Assembly (NCBI RefSeq): GCF_004683965.1
Contig: NZ_CP038436.1
Span: 930,001 to 994,000, forward strand
Direction: 5' to 3'
DNA length: 64,000 nucleotides
Origin: Nocardioides seonyuensis
Lineage (GTDB): Bacteria > Actinomycetota > Actinomycetes > Propionibacteriales > Nocardioidaceae
A program made the translations under genes and the position numbers. Within the stretch, counting starts at the first letter, position 1. The number at the start of each line of letters is the position of its first letter. Below are positions 26,004-40,631 of the stretch, one piece after another. The notes beneath the pieces are model-generated. The model saw only the letters and a program-made list of their open reading frames with translations, did no database searches and was not told where the DNA came from.

Positions 26004-26009
26004 ACGCTA
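26004..26009 (-). promoter_or_regulatory. -10 box (TAGCGT) for a leaderless start
   Basis: TAGCGT ends seven bases before the GTG of the excisionase-like gene. Confidence 0.45.
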
Positions 26010-26223
26010 GGAGCACGGCGAGCCGCGAGGGTGGTTCTCCACAGGTGGATGTCAACGAGCGAGCGCTTTTCAGGACCCCGGGTGAACAGTACTTGTTCGA
26101 CTCCACCTGTACTGGAGTGTCGGCCAGGACCTCCGTACACGTGGCGGGGAACACGAAGCGCGCGAACTGGCGCCGCTGTGTCGTGCCCTCCGGTGAAGCT
26201 GACCCTGGCGGCCATGGACCTCC
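26010..26223. other. Intergenic stretch with several small inverted repeats
   Basis: No convincing gene is seen. GAACA/TGTTC arms around GTACT (26084-26098) and CTCCA/TGGAG arms (26101-26117) are adjacent. They could be an operator or worn remains of a mobile sequence. No clear terminator follows the alcohol dehydrogenase gene. Confidence 0.35.
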
Positions 26224-27465
26224 TCACCAGTGCTCGAGCGACCCCCGGAACACTCCAGCGAGGTCTTCGGCCTGCACGAGGAGGGGTGCGGTGGCCAGGA
26301 GCCGCTGCTGCTTCAGGGCTCCCTCGACGAGGTCGTCGACGTCGCCCTCGCCGTAGCCCAGCTCCGCCAGCCCGCTGGGCAGCCCGACGTCGCGCATCAG
26401 CTCGCGCAGCACCGATGGCAGGTCGTCCCCACCCAGCAGCTCGGCCGCCCGCCGGTGGCGCTCCGGCGAGGCCTCGAAGGTCAGGGCGAAGGCCGCCGGC
26501 GCCGTCATGACCACGGCCATGCCGTGGGGCACCATCGCCTCGTCCTGCGGGTAGCCGGCCGGGCGGTAGTCGCGCACCCTCCCGGCGATCGGGTAGGCGC
26601 ACGCGTGAGGAATGTGCACACCGGCGTTGCCGAAGCCGAGGCCGGCGAAGGTGGCTGCCAGGGCCATCTGCTCCCGGGCGTCGGGGTCCTCCCCGTCGCG
26701 CACGGCCGTGCGGAAGGAGCCGGCGAGCAGGGACAACGACTTCTCCGACCACATGTCGGCGATGGGGTTCGCTCCGCAGTAGGGCACCCGCTGGCCGGGC
26801 TGCTTCGCATCGAAGTCGGCGTACCAGCGAGCGGTGTAGCTCTCGAGCGCGTGGCAGAGGATGTCCATGCCGCATGACGCGGTCACCATCGCGGGTTGGG
26901 ACGTGGTGAGGTCGGGGTCGACGACCGCGAGGGTGGGCCGCAGCCGCGCGTGCGAGATGCCGGTCTTCACCTTCAGGGCCAGCACGTCGAGCACGCAGAT
27001 GGTCGTCGACTCGGAGCCCGTGCCGGTCGTGGTCGGGACAGCGATCAGCGGAAGCAAGGGCTGTGCCGGGGCACGGCCGCCTCCCACCGGCGCGTTCACG
27101 TAGTCCATGAGCTCGCCGTCGTTGGTGAGCAACAGGTTGACCGCCTTGGCCGTGTCGATCACCGAGCCACCACCGACTGCCACCACGGCGTCGAAGGGGC
27201 CCTCGGCGCGACCGAAGTCGATCGCGTCCTCCATCGACGCGTCGGTCGGCTCCACGTGGGTCCGCTCGTAGGTCACCACGTCGATGCCGCTGGCACGCAC
27301 CTGCTCGGCGATCCGGGCCGGGTGGCCCGTGGCTGCCACGCCGGGATCGGTCACCAGCAGGATCCGCCGGGCTCCGAGGTTGGCGACGTCCCAGCCGATC
27401 TCGCTGCTCGCCCCCCGTCCGAACTTCAACCCCGGTGCGGCATAGGTGAAGACCTGCTCACTCAC
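26224..27465 (-). CDS. Iron-containing alcohol dehydrogenase, hydroxyacid-oxoacid transhydrogenase-like
   Basis: A 413-residue group III alcohol dehydrogenase. NAD-binding GGGSVIDTAK, the PTTTGTGSESTT loop, KTGISHARLRPTLAVVDP and the metal-binding His residues (ILCHALESY, HIPHACAYP) are all visible. The 'KTGI...LRPTLAVVDP' arrangement is closest to hydroxyacid-oxoacid transhydrogenases (ADHFE1/HOT), which oxidise 4-hydroxybutyrate while reducing 2-oxoglutarate. Simple alcohol dehydrogenase activity is the alternative. The GTG start overlaps the Nudix gene by eight bases. Confidence 0.83.
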   Translation of the reverse strand: MSEQVFTYAAPGLKFGRGASSEIGWDVANLGARRILLVTDPGVAATGHPARIAEQVRASGIDVVTYERTHVEPTDASMEDAIDFGRAEGPFDAVVAVGGGSVIDTAKAVNLLLTNDGELMDYVNAPVGGGRAPAQPLLPLIAVPTTTGTGSESTTICVLDVLALKVKTGISHARLRPTLAVVDPDLTTSQPAMVTASCGMDILCHALESYTARWYADFDAKQPGQRVPYCGANPIADMWSEKSLSLLAGSFRTAVRDGEDPDAREQMALAATFAGLGFGNAGVHIPHACAYPIAGRVRDYRPAGYPQDEAMVPHGMAVVMTAPAAFALTFEASPERHRRAAELLGGDDLPSVLRELMRDVGLPSGLAELGYGEGDVDDLVEGALKQQRLLATAPLLVQAEDLAGVFRGSLEHW

Positions 27466-28387
27466 TGACAACCTCCAAAGCATGCGTGACGACGTCGAGC
27501 ACCTCGACCCTGCCAGACGCGACGTCAGCGAGGGGGACCCAGGCAACCGCGTCAGTCGTGCCGTCGACCTCGGTGACGCGCGGCTCGCCGTCGCCCACGG
27601 TCGCCGCGAACAGCAGGTGCACTCCGTGGTAGTCCTCCAGCCGGCCAGAAGGAGCGGTGCCGGAGAAGTGGGTGTCGTGCACGTCGAGCAGTGCGCCCAC
27701 CTCGCAGGAGAGCCCGCACTCCTCCTCGACCTCCCGGGCCAAGGCGTCCGCGGGTCGCTCGCCGTGGTCCACCCCGCCGCCCGGCAACGTCCACCGGCCC
27801 GGGTGGGCGGCGCTCGCCGAGAGTCGCGTGAGGAGGATGTCCCCGCCACCGCTGGTCGAGGAAGGGCGGAGTCCTGTCTCGAGACCCCGCCTGACGACGG
27901 CGTAGGCGGCCACCCGCTGCTGCCGGAACGGCCCGTGGTCGCGCAGTGCCTCGCTGACCATCGCGACGACGGGCACCTTGCCCCACAGCACGTCGGCCAG
28001 GGGGTGCCAGGCGGCCTCGACCGTCGACCCGTTGACCTCGACCACGCGCGGCGGGGGGGCATCCGCAGGGACCCAGGCGTCGTAGACGATGCGCAGCGCG
28101 TGGAAGTCGACCAGCTGGCCGTCGCGGGACGAGCGGGGCAGGTGCGCGCTGTAGACGCGCGCCGTCTCACCGACGGTGGCGTGGAGCCCGGCCTCCTCGT
28201 GGACCTCGCGCACGAGGGCGGCCCGTGGGTCCTCGCCGTGGTCCAGGCCGCCGCCGGGCAGCGTCCAGAGCTCGTGACGGCTGATCCGGGGCGCGAGGCG
28301 GCTCAACAGCAGCTCGGTGCGACCCTCGTGCTCCCGCAGGACCACTGCATAGGCCGCCACGCGCTGGCGCCTCGGCAGGGATCCCAT
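27458..28387 (-). CDS. Tandem Nudix hydrolase
   Basis: A 309-residue protein made of two Nudix domains (about 1-150 and 155-309). Both begin with RQRVAAYAVV and carry a complete Nudix box: DHGEDPRAALVREVHEEAGL and DHGERPADALAREVEEECGL. Nudix enzymes hydrolyse nucleoside diphosphates linked to another group. Both boxes keep the REXXEE core, so both domains may be active. The second domain has about ten extra residues in the loop before its box, where a dispersed repeat (27852-27886) is inserted in frame. TAGGTT six bases before the ATG predicts a leaderless mRNA. It probably forms an operon with the dehydrogenase. Confidence 0.9.
   Translation of the reverse strand: MGSLPRRQRVAAYAVVLREHEGRTELLLSRLAPRISRHELWTLPGGGLDHGEDPRAALVREVHEEAGLHATVGETARVYSAHLPRSSRDGQLVDFHALRIVYDAWVPADAPPPRVVEVNGSTVEAAWHPLADVLWGKVPVVAMVSEALRDHGPFRQQRVAAYAVVRRGLETGLRPSSTSGGGDILLTRLSASAAHPGRWTLPGGGVDHGERPADALAREVEEECGLSCEVGALLDVHDTHFSGTAPSGRLEDYHGVHLLFAATVGDGEPRVTEVDGTTDAVAWVPLADVASGRVEVLDVVTHALEVVSE
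27852..27886. repeat. Dispersed repeat copy inside the Nudix gene
   Basis: Begins CTGGTCGAGGAAG and ends TCTCGAGACC, the two ends of a Nocardioidaceae-type interspersed palindromic repeat. It adds about eleven residues to the second Nudix domain compared with the first without breaking the frame. Confidence 0.6.
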
Positions 28388-28393
28388 GCCACC

Positions 28394-28399
28394 AACCTA
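28394..28399 (-). promoter_or_regulatory. -10 box (TAGGTT) for the tandem Nudix gene
   Basis: Ends six bases before the ATG at 28387. It is back to back with the box of the divergent gene, only six bases away. Confidence 0.5.
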
Positions 28400-28405
28400 G
28401 TGAAG

Positions 28406-28411
28406 TACGGT
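28406..28411 (+). promoter_or_regulatory. -10 box (TACGGT) for the acyltransferase gene
   Basis: Ends seven bases before the GTG at 28419. Its -35 region would fall on the start codon of the Nudix gene. Confidence 0.5.
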
Positions 28412-28418
28412 GACCGCC

Positions 28419-29429
28419 GTGTCGCAGACCTCCCGAGATCCTTGGCTGGACAACGTGAAGACCGTGCTCATCACGACGGTCGTCGTCGGCCACTCGTGGG
28501 GACTGCTCGAGGGCACCGACGGCACCCACTGGGCCTACGACTTCCTCTACCTGTGGCACATCCCGGCGTTCGTCTTCGTCAGCGGCTACCTGTCCAAGTC
28601 CTTCGAGTGGGACCGGCGCCGCTTCAAGAGCCTGGTCAGCGTGCTGCTGATCCCCTACCTCCTCTTCGAGCCTGCGCTCTACTACTACCGCGTCCACGTG
28701 GTCGACGAGACCGAGCCCGGCCTGCTGTGGCTCAACCCGCACTGGACGATGTGGTACCTCGTGGTGCTCCTGATGTGGCGGCTGGCCACCCCGATCCTCA
28801 AGCTCCACTGGCTGTTCCTCCCGGCGTCGGTCGTCGTCAGCCTGGTGGGCGGGTTGTGGAACACCGACCTGCTGATGATCCCGAGGTTCCTGGGCCTGCT
28901 TCCGTTCTTCGTCCTGGGCCTGCACCTCAAGCCACGCCACCTCGCACGACTCGACGACGTGTGGGTGCGTGCTGCGGCCATCCCGGCGCTCCTCGGGATC
29001 GGAGCGATGGCGCGCTACACCGACACCTGGGCCAAGACCGCCCTCCTCTGGTACGACGCCGGCTACGACGAGATCCCGATCGACAACGAGATCGTCTTCC
29101 AGACCCGGCTGACCGTGATGATGTTCGGGCTCATCGGCGCCTTCTCGGTGCTGGCCCTGGTCCCGCGCCGCTCCCTCGGCTGGTTCACCGCGATGGGCAC
29201 CGGCACGATGGTCGTCTACCTCTTCCACGGCTTCGCCGTGAAGACCGCCAAGGCCCTGGGATGGACCGAGTGGACCGCCGACCACATCGGGATCGGCTTC
29301 GTCCTGACGACGCTCGGAGCGATCGCCCTCACGCTGGTCCTTGCCTCTCCCCCGGTGCGCTGGCTCCTCGAGCCGCTCACCAACCCGCTGGGCAGCCGCT
29401 GGTCGCGACGCAGGAGTGCCCTCAGCTGA
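28419..29429 (+). CDS. Membrane acyltransferase (acyltransferase-3/fucose 4-O-acetylase type)
   Basis: A 336-residue protein with about ten membrane helices. WLDNVKTVLITTVVVGHSW and YLWHIPAFVFVSGYLSKSF are the conserved first and second helices of fucose-4-O-acetylase-like acyltransferases; the His in VVGHSW is the probable catalytic residue. Such enzymes add acyl groups to sugars on the outer face of the membrane. The acceptor is unknown. The end overlaps the convergent flavoprotein gene by eight bases. Confidence 0.87.
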   Translation: MSQTSRDPWLDNVKTVLITTVVVGHSWGLLEGTDGTHWAYDFLYLWHIPAFVFVSGYLSKSFEWDRRRFKSLVSVLLIPYLLFEPALYYYRVHVVDETEPGLLWLNPHWTMWYLVVLLMWRLATPILKLHWLFLPASVVVSLVGGLWNTDLLMIPRFLGLLPFFVLGLHLKPRHLARLDDVWVRAAAIPALLGIGAMARYTDTWAKTALLWYDAGYDEIPIDNEIVFQTRLTVMMFGLIGAFSVLALVPRRSLGWFTAMGTGTMVVYLFHGFAVKTAKALGWTEWTADHIGIGFVLTTLGAIALTLVLASPPVRWLLEPLTNPLGSRWSRRRSALS

Positions 29430-30702
29430 AGGGCGGCCGCGCGTCGCGGGCCATCGACCGGCGACCTGCCCAGCGCCACACCCGGGCGGCGCGGTCGCGG
29501 TCCGCCTCGTCGACGAGGTTGCCCATCCAGCGCAAGGCCAGGGTCATCAGCCAGTCCGAGCGCATGCCAGCCGGGCCGAGCGCGCTCACCACACGCGGCA
29601 CCGTGGCGATCCCGGCGAGGCGACGCGCGATCGAGAAGGCCTCGCCATAGTGCTCGACGAGGGTCGAGCGCCAGGCCTCGCCCAGGTGCTCCTGGGAGGC
29701 CAGCATCTCGGCCACCAACCGTCCGGTCTCGAGCCCGTAGTCGATGCCCTCGCCGTTGAGCGGGTTGACGCAGGCTGCCGCGTCCCCGACCAGCGCCCAG
29801 TTGGGCCCTGCGACACCTGACACCGCCCCGCCCATGGGCAGCAGCGCCGAGGTGGGCATGCGGAGCTCGCCGGAGAGCCCGAAGTCGTCACCGATGGTGT
29901 CGGCATAGGTCTGCATGAGCGGCTTGATGGCCACCTCGGCCGGACGCCGGCTGGTGGCCAGGGTGCCGGCTCCGAGGTTGACCGTGCCGTTGCCCAGCGG
30001 GAAGACCCAGCCGTAGCCGGAGACCATGTCTCCGTGCTCGTCGCGCAGCTCCAGGTGGGAGCTGATCCAGGGGTCGTCGGACATCGTGGAGTCGACGTAG
30101 GACCGTCCTGCCACCGCGTAGACGGTGTCGCGGTGCCACTCGCGCCCCAGCATCTTGCCCAGCGGGGACCTCACGCCGTCGGCGACGACCAGCCGCCGGC
30201 AGGCGATCTCGAACGTGTCGGAGTCCGGGCCCCTGCCCTCGCTGGTTGAGGTGCGAGCTTGCGAGCCTCGAAACTCCACCGCCGCGACCCGCTCGCCCTC
30301 CATGCGTACGCCGACGGCGCGCGCACCGTCGATGGCCTGCGCGCCGCTCTTGATGGCCGTGGTGCGCAGGTGGTCGTCGAGCTCGGTGCGGGCCACCGCG
30401 GACCCCCAGTCGGGCAGCGAGCTGCCGGGCACGGCCCAGGGCAGGTGGAGCGTCTGACCGAAGCCGTGGGCCCGCAGGCCCTTGCTGACCGTGTGTGCAC
30501 GCAGCCAGTCCTCGAGGCCCAGTCGCTGCAGCTCGCCGATCGCACGCGGGGTCAGGCCGTCGCCGCAGGTCTTGTCGCGCGGGAACACGGCCGCGTCCAC
30601 CAGCACCACGTCGAGGCCGGCTCGGGCCGCCCAGGCGGCCGCGGCCGATCCGGCTGGGCCGGCGCCGACGACGAGGACGTCGGTGGAGGAGGGGAGGCTC
30701 AC
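29422..30702 (-). CDS. Geranylgeranyl reductase-family flavoprotein (menaquinone reductase-like)
   Basis: A 426-residue FAD enzyme. The Rossmann motif VLVVGAGPAGSAAAAW opens the protein, CGDGLTPRA is the family Cys-Gly-Asp motif, and GDAAACVNPLNGEGIDYGLE binds FAD near the C-terminus. Relatives such as mycobacterial MenJ saturate one isoprene double bond of menaquinone; other members reduce archaeal-type prenyl chains. A dispersed repeat is inserted in frame near residue 145-155. GTG start with GACAAT six bases upstream. Confidence 0.88.
   Translation of the reverse strand: MSLPSSTDVLVVGAGPAGSAAAAWAARAGLDVVLVDAAVFPRDKTCGDGLTPRAIGELQRLGLEDWLRAHTVSKGLRAHGFGQTLHLPWAVPGSSLPDWGSAVARTELDDHLRTTAIKSGAQAIDGARAVGVRMEGERVAAVEFRGSQARTSTSEGRGPDSDTFEIACRRLVVADGVRSPLGKMLGREWHRDTVYAVAGRSYVDSTMSDDPWISSHLELRDEHGDMVSGYGWVFPLGNGTVNLGAGTLATSRRPAEVAIKPLMQTYADTIGDDFGLSGELRMPTSALLPMGGAVSGVAGPNWALVGDAAACVNPLNGEGIDYGLETGRLVAEMLASQEHLGEAWRSTLVEHYGEAFSIARRLAGIATVPRVVSALGPAGMRSDWLMTLALRWMGNLVDEADRDRAARVWRWAGRRSMARDARPPFS
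30242..30273. repeat. Dispersed repeat copy inside the flavoprotein gene
   Basis: CTGGTTGAGGTGCGAGC followed by TTGCGAGCCTCGAAAC: the same two ends as the Nudix copy with a GCGAGC-rich middle. It encodes an extra loop (about GSQARTSTSEG) and leaves the frame open. Confidence 0.65.
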
Positions 30703-30771
30703 CCCTCGATTGTCCCCTCCGAACCGGCGACCCACGAAACCGGCGCCGTCCCCGACGTCCTCGAGGGCACG

Positions 30772-31134
30772 TCAGTAGCTGAAGGTGGTCGCGCCCTCGT
30801 CGCCGATCCACTCCCACATCGGCACGGTGCCGCCCTTCTGCGCACCCTCGATCCAGGTGGCCTCGGTCAGCTTCTTGGCGTCCACGCAGACCCCGCACAC
30901 CATGTAAGCGCCTCCGGCAGCGACGTAGCGCTCCATCAGGCTCTCCAGCGAGGGACAGCCCTGACAGGCGACTGCCGTCGCCACGCCCTCGACGGCGAGG
31001 CGGACCGCCTCCTTGGTGAGGAACATCAGTGTCGGGCGCCCGGACTCGGCGGCGCCGACGGCGACCAGGAAGGCCACCGTGACCTTCTCCGCGTCCTCCA
31101 GACCCGTGGTGAGTGAGATGACTGCCTTGCCCAT
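30772..31134 (-). CDS. DsrE-family sulfur-relay-like protein
   Basis: A 120-residue DsrE/DsrF-like protein (AVISLTTGLEDAEKVTVAFLVA). It has two Cys pairs, ACQGCPSL and VCGVCVDAKKL; the latter matches the reactive Cys site of DsrE-like sulfur carriers. It may carry persulfide or act as a thiol switch. It is divergent from a HxlR regulator, so the two may form a redox-sensing pair. ATG is preceded by GGAGGGG. Confidence 0.8.
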   Translation of the reverse strand: MGKAVISLTTGLEDAEKVTVAFLVAVGAAESGRPTLMFLTKEAVRLAVEGVATAVACQGCPSLESLMERYVAAGGAYMVCGVCVDAKKLTEATWIEGAQKGGTVPMWEWIGDEGATTFSY

Positions 31135-31156
31135 CGTTCTACCCCTCCGTCATGGA

Positions 31157-31173
31157 CCTTCGACCCTCGAAGG
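31157..31173. promoter_or_regulatory. Palindromic operator candidate between dsrE-like and HxlR genes
   Basis: CCTTCGACCCTCGAAGG has perfect 7-base arms around CCC. It lies 22 bases upstream of the DsrE-like start in the divergent promoter region. The HxlR regulator is the obvious candidate ligand. Confidence 0.45.
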
Positions 31174-31248
31174 CATGCCCCATGCCACCGCGCCTGACTG
31201 GTCCAGCGCACTTCACGTTCTGTAGTGACGCGGAGGACTCGGTCGGCG

Positions 31249-31254
31249 TACGTT
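31249..31254 (+). promoter_or_regulatory. -10 box (TACGTT) for the leaderless HxlR gene
   Basis: TACGTT ends six bases before the ATG, separated by a run of C only. Confidence 0.5.
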
Positions 31255-31260
31255 CCCCCC

Positions 31261-31944
31261 ATGCCCGGCTACGGCCAGTTCTGTCCGGTGGCGAAGACGT
31301 CCGAGCTCCTCTGCGAGCGCTGGATGCCACTGGTCCTGCGCGAGCTCATGTGCGGCAGCAGCCGCTTCTCCGAGATCCAGCGGGGCGTCCCCACCATCTC
31401 GCCGGCGCTCCTCTCGAAGCGACTCCGCCAGCTGGTCGCCGCAGGGGTCGTGGAGCGTACGACGTCGACTCCGGGCGGCGCCTATGCCCTGACCGAGGCA
31501 GGGTGGGAGCTCTACCCGCTCATCGAGGCGATGGGCACCTGGGGGCAGCGGTGGGTGCGCAGCGAGTACGGGCCCGACGAGCTCGACCCCAGCCTCCTCA
31601 TGTGGGACATGCACCGGATGCTGCAGCCCTCGGGGCTGGCGGACCGCAGGACGGTCGTCGAGTTCTGGATCCGCGACGCGCCGCCGCGCAGGACGACGTA
31701 CTGGCTGGTCGTGGACGATGACGTGGACCTGTGCCTGGCCGATCCCGGCCAGGACGTGGACCTGAGGGTCAACGCGGAGCTCCGGGCCCTCACGCAGGTG
31801 TGGATGGGCGACCTCACCATGCGCGAGTGCCTGACGCAGGGCCGGATCGAGCTGCTCGGGGCGCCGGCTCTCGTCGACCGCTTCCCCGCCTGGCTCGGCC
31901 GCCACCCCGTGCTCGGCGGTGTCGAGCGCGCAGGCAGTCCCTGA
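31261..31944 (+). CDS. HxlR-family transcriptional regulator
   Basis: A 227-residue regulator. The first 110 residues are a HxlR winged helix: CPVAKTSELLCERWMPLVLREL with an N-terminal Cys, FSEIQRGVPTISPALLSKRL, and the wing YALTEAGWEL. The C-terminal half is an SCP2-like or sensing domain. HxlR proteins often sense thiol-reactive compounds through the N-terminal Cys. It probably controls the divergent DsrE-like gene. Confidence 0.9.
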   Translation: MPGYGQFCPVAKTSELLCERWMPLVLRELMCGSSRFSEIQRGVPTISPALLSKRLRQLVAAGVVERTTSTPGGAYALTEAGWELYPLIEAMGTWGQRWVRSEYGPDELDPSLLMWDMHRMLQPSGLADRRTVVEFWIRDAPPRRTTYWLVVDDDVDLCLADPGQDVDLRVNAELRALTQVWMGDLTMRECLTQGRIELLGAPALVDRFPAWLGRHPVLGGVERAGSP

Positions 31945-31968
31945 GACGCACCCCCGGAGACGCACGAA

Positions 31969-31996
31969 GCCCCGGTCTCCGCGAGGAGACCGGGGC
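31969..31996. terminator. Terminator hairpin between HxlR gene and rpoC
   Basis: Perfect 12-base arms (GCCCCGGTCTCC and its complement) around a GCGA tetraloop, between two convergent genes. It can serve both strands. Confidence 0.75.
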
Positions 31997-32010
31997 CACG
32001 TGTGCTCGAC

Positions 32011-35886
<3,876 letters not shown>

Positions 35887-35941
35887 GATGGCTGCAACCC
35901 TTCAGTTGTTTCTTGAGTCAGTGAGGCTTGGGGAGTGATCG

Positions 35942-35971
35942 GGTACGGCGGCCGCTGCCGGCCGCCGTACC
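35942..35971 (-). other. Strong hairpin between rpoB and rpoC
   Basis: Perfect 12-base arms (35942-35953 and 35960-35971, GGTACGGCGGCC type) enclose a 6-base loop in the 92-base gap. There is no T-run, so a processing or pausing element is more likely than a full terminator. Confidence 0.6.
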
Positions 35972-35978
35972 GCGTCGA

Positions 35979-39563
<3,585 letters not shown>

Positions 39564-39664
39564 GAGGTGTCCTCACGAATGATCAGGCGATCCCATGCGC
39601 CAGCCGACCACCGTGACGGCCTTCCGGGCAGGCGTCGGGCATCTGAGGGCAGGCGCAACGACTG

Positions 39665-39693
39665 AGCCTAACGCATCGGGACGTGCGTCTCAA
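39665..39693 (-). promoter_or_regulatory. rpoB promoter
   Basis: On the minus strand TTGAGA (39693-39688) and TAGGCT (39670-39665) are separated by 17 bases, a good housekeeping-sigma match. It leaves a leader of about 95 bases before the rpoB start. Confidence 0.7.
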
Positions 39694-39794
39694 CACGAGC
39701 CGGCCCCGAAGTGGGGAAACGCACGCGTGTGGCGTGAAGATGATGACTTGGCGGACGCCCCGGGTCAAGCGACTGGGCCGAACCGAGACCGTTT

Positions 39795-39821
39795 CCGCAC
39801 GCCCGGCCGCCGCGCGTGCGG
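39795..39821 (-). terminator. Hairpin behind the mce operon
   Basis: Eight-base arms CCGCACGC and GCGTGCGG around an 11-base loop begin 16 bases after the stop of the last mce-operon gene. No T-run follows. Confidence 0.5.
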
Positions 39822-39836
39822 CTCAGCGGAGGGAGG

Positions 39837-40631
39837 TCACTGCGGCACGGGCGAGGTGACCATGCCGTCGACGAGCCACTCGCCGTCGACGCGCTGCATC
39901 GTGAGCGTGACCTGGTCCTTGTAGACGACCGGCTCGCGCTGCTCCTTGTTGGTGGTGGGCCGGTCCACGAACACCAGCACCTGCACCCGGTCCTCGCTGG
40001 CGCGCACGATCCCGGAGGCGACGACGGAGACGTCCACCTTCGTCCGCAACCGGGGGGCGTTCTCCTCGATGACCGCGAAGATCTTGTCGTAGTCCTCCCG
40101 GTAGCCGCCGGTCATCAACGCCTGGGCCCGCTCCTGGTCCTGCTCCAGCCGGCGATGGTCGTAGGACAGGACGGGTACGACGGCCTCCTCGGCCGCCTGC
40201 TGCGCCTCACGCGCCGCTGACTCGTCGGCTCCCGCGTCACCGGCCCCGAGCCAGGCCCACGTCGTGGCGGCGACCAGCACCAGGGCCAGCACCGCCAGGG
40301 CGGCAAGCAGCCTGGCCGGCACCTCCCGACCCGCCCCGCTGGTCGCGGAGGATGCCCCCGCATCGCTGGTTGAGGAGGGCGCCCCCGCATCGCTGGTCGA
40401 GGAGGGCGCCTCCTCGACCACTGCCGGCTCTGACTCCTGCTCGGGGGCGAGGGAGGCGTCGTACTCCGCCCGGGCGGCAGGGTCGAGGAGAACCTTGGCT
40501 GCGCGGTTGAGCGTCTCGAAGCGTCTGTCACCGGGCTCGAGGTCGGCGATGCCGGCCTTCCAGGCCGCACGGATCGCGGCGGGGTCGGCGGCACGGTCGA
40601 CGCCCAGCAGGTCGTACCACGTCGGGGTCAT
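39837..40631 (-). CDS. Mce-associated protein with degenerate J-like domain
   Basis: A 264-residue protein, last in the mce operon. Residues 1-60 read like a DnaJ J-domain (WYDLLGVDRAADPAAIRAAWK ... AAKVLLDPAARAEYD) but the HPD motif is missing. A low-complexity linker with 9-residue repeats, a membrane helix (about 110-130) and an NTF2-like Mce-associated domain follow (YDKIFAVIEENAPRL ... VDGEWLVDGM). Mce-associated proteins are thought to stabilise the Mce transporter. The J-like part would sit in the cytoplasm. ATG overlaps the previous gene by four bases. Confidence 0.78.
   Translation of the reverse strand: MTPTWYDLLGVDRAADPAAIRAAWKAGIADLEPGDRRFETLNRAAKVLLDPAARAEYDASLAPEQESEPAVVEEAPSSTSDAGAPSSTSDAGASSATSGAGREVPARLLAALAVLALVLVAATTWAWLGAGDAGADESAAREAQQAAEEAVVPVLSYDHRRLEQDQERAQALMTGGYREDYDKIFAVIEENAPRLRTKVDVSVVASGIVRASEDRVQVLVFVDRPTTNKEQREPVVYKDQVTLTMQRVDGEWLVDGMVTSPVPQ
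40337..40417. repeat. Three tandem 27-base repeats
   Basis: Three units of the CGCTGGT(C/T)GAGGAGG type (40337-40363, 40364-40390, 40391-40417) encode a 9-residue Ser/Thr/Asp/Ala/Pro repeat in the linker of the J-like protein. Their start matches the end of the dispersed repeat found in two other genes. The last unit extends into a palindrome, GGTCGAGGAGG-GCG-CCTCCTCGACC. Confidence 0.75.

Noticed and set aside
26084..26098. GAACAGTACTTGTTC as a LexA (SOS) box
   Set aside because: The GAAC and GTTC half-sites are seven bases apart instead of four, and no DNA-damage gene follows.
40337..40417. 27-base repeats considered as a CRISPR-like array
   Set aside because: The units adjoin without spacers and are in frame inside a protein linker.
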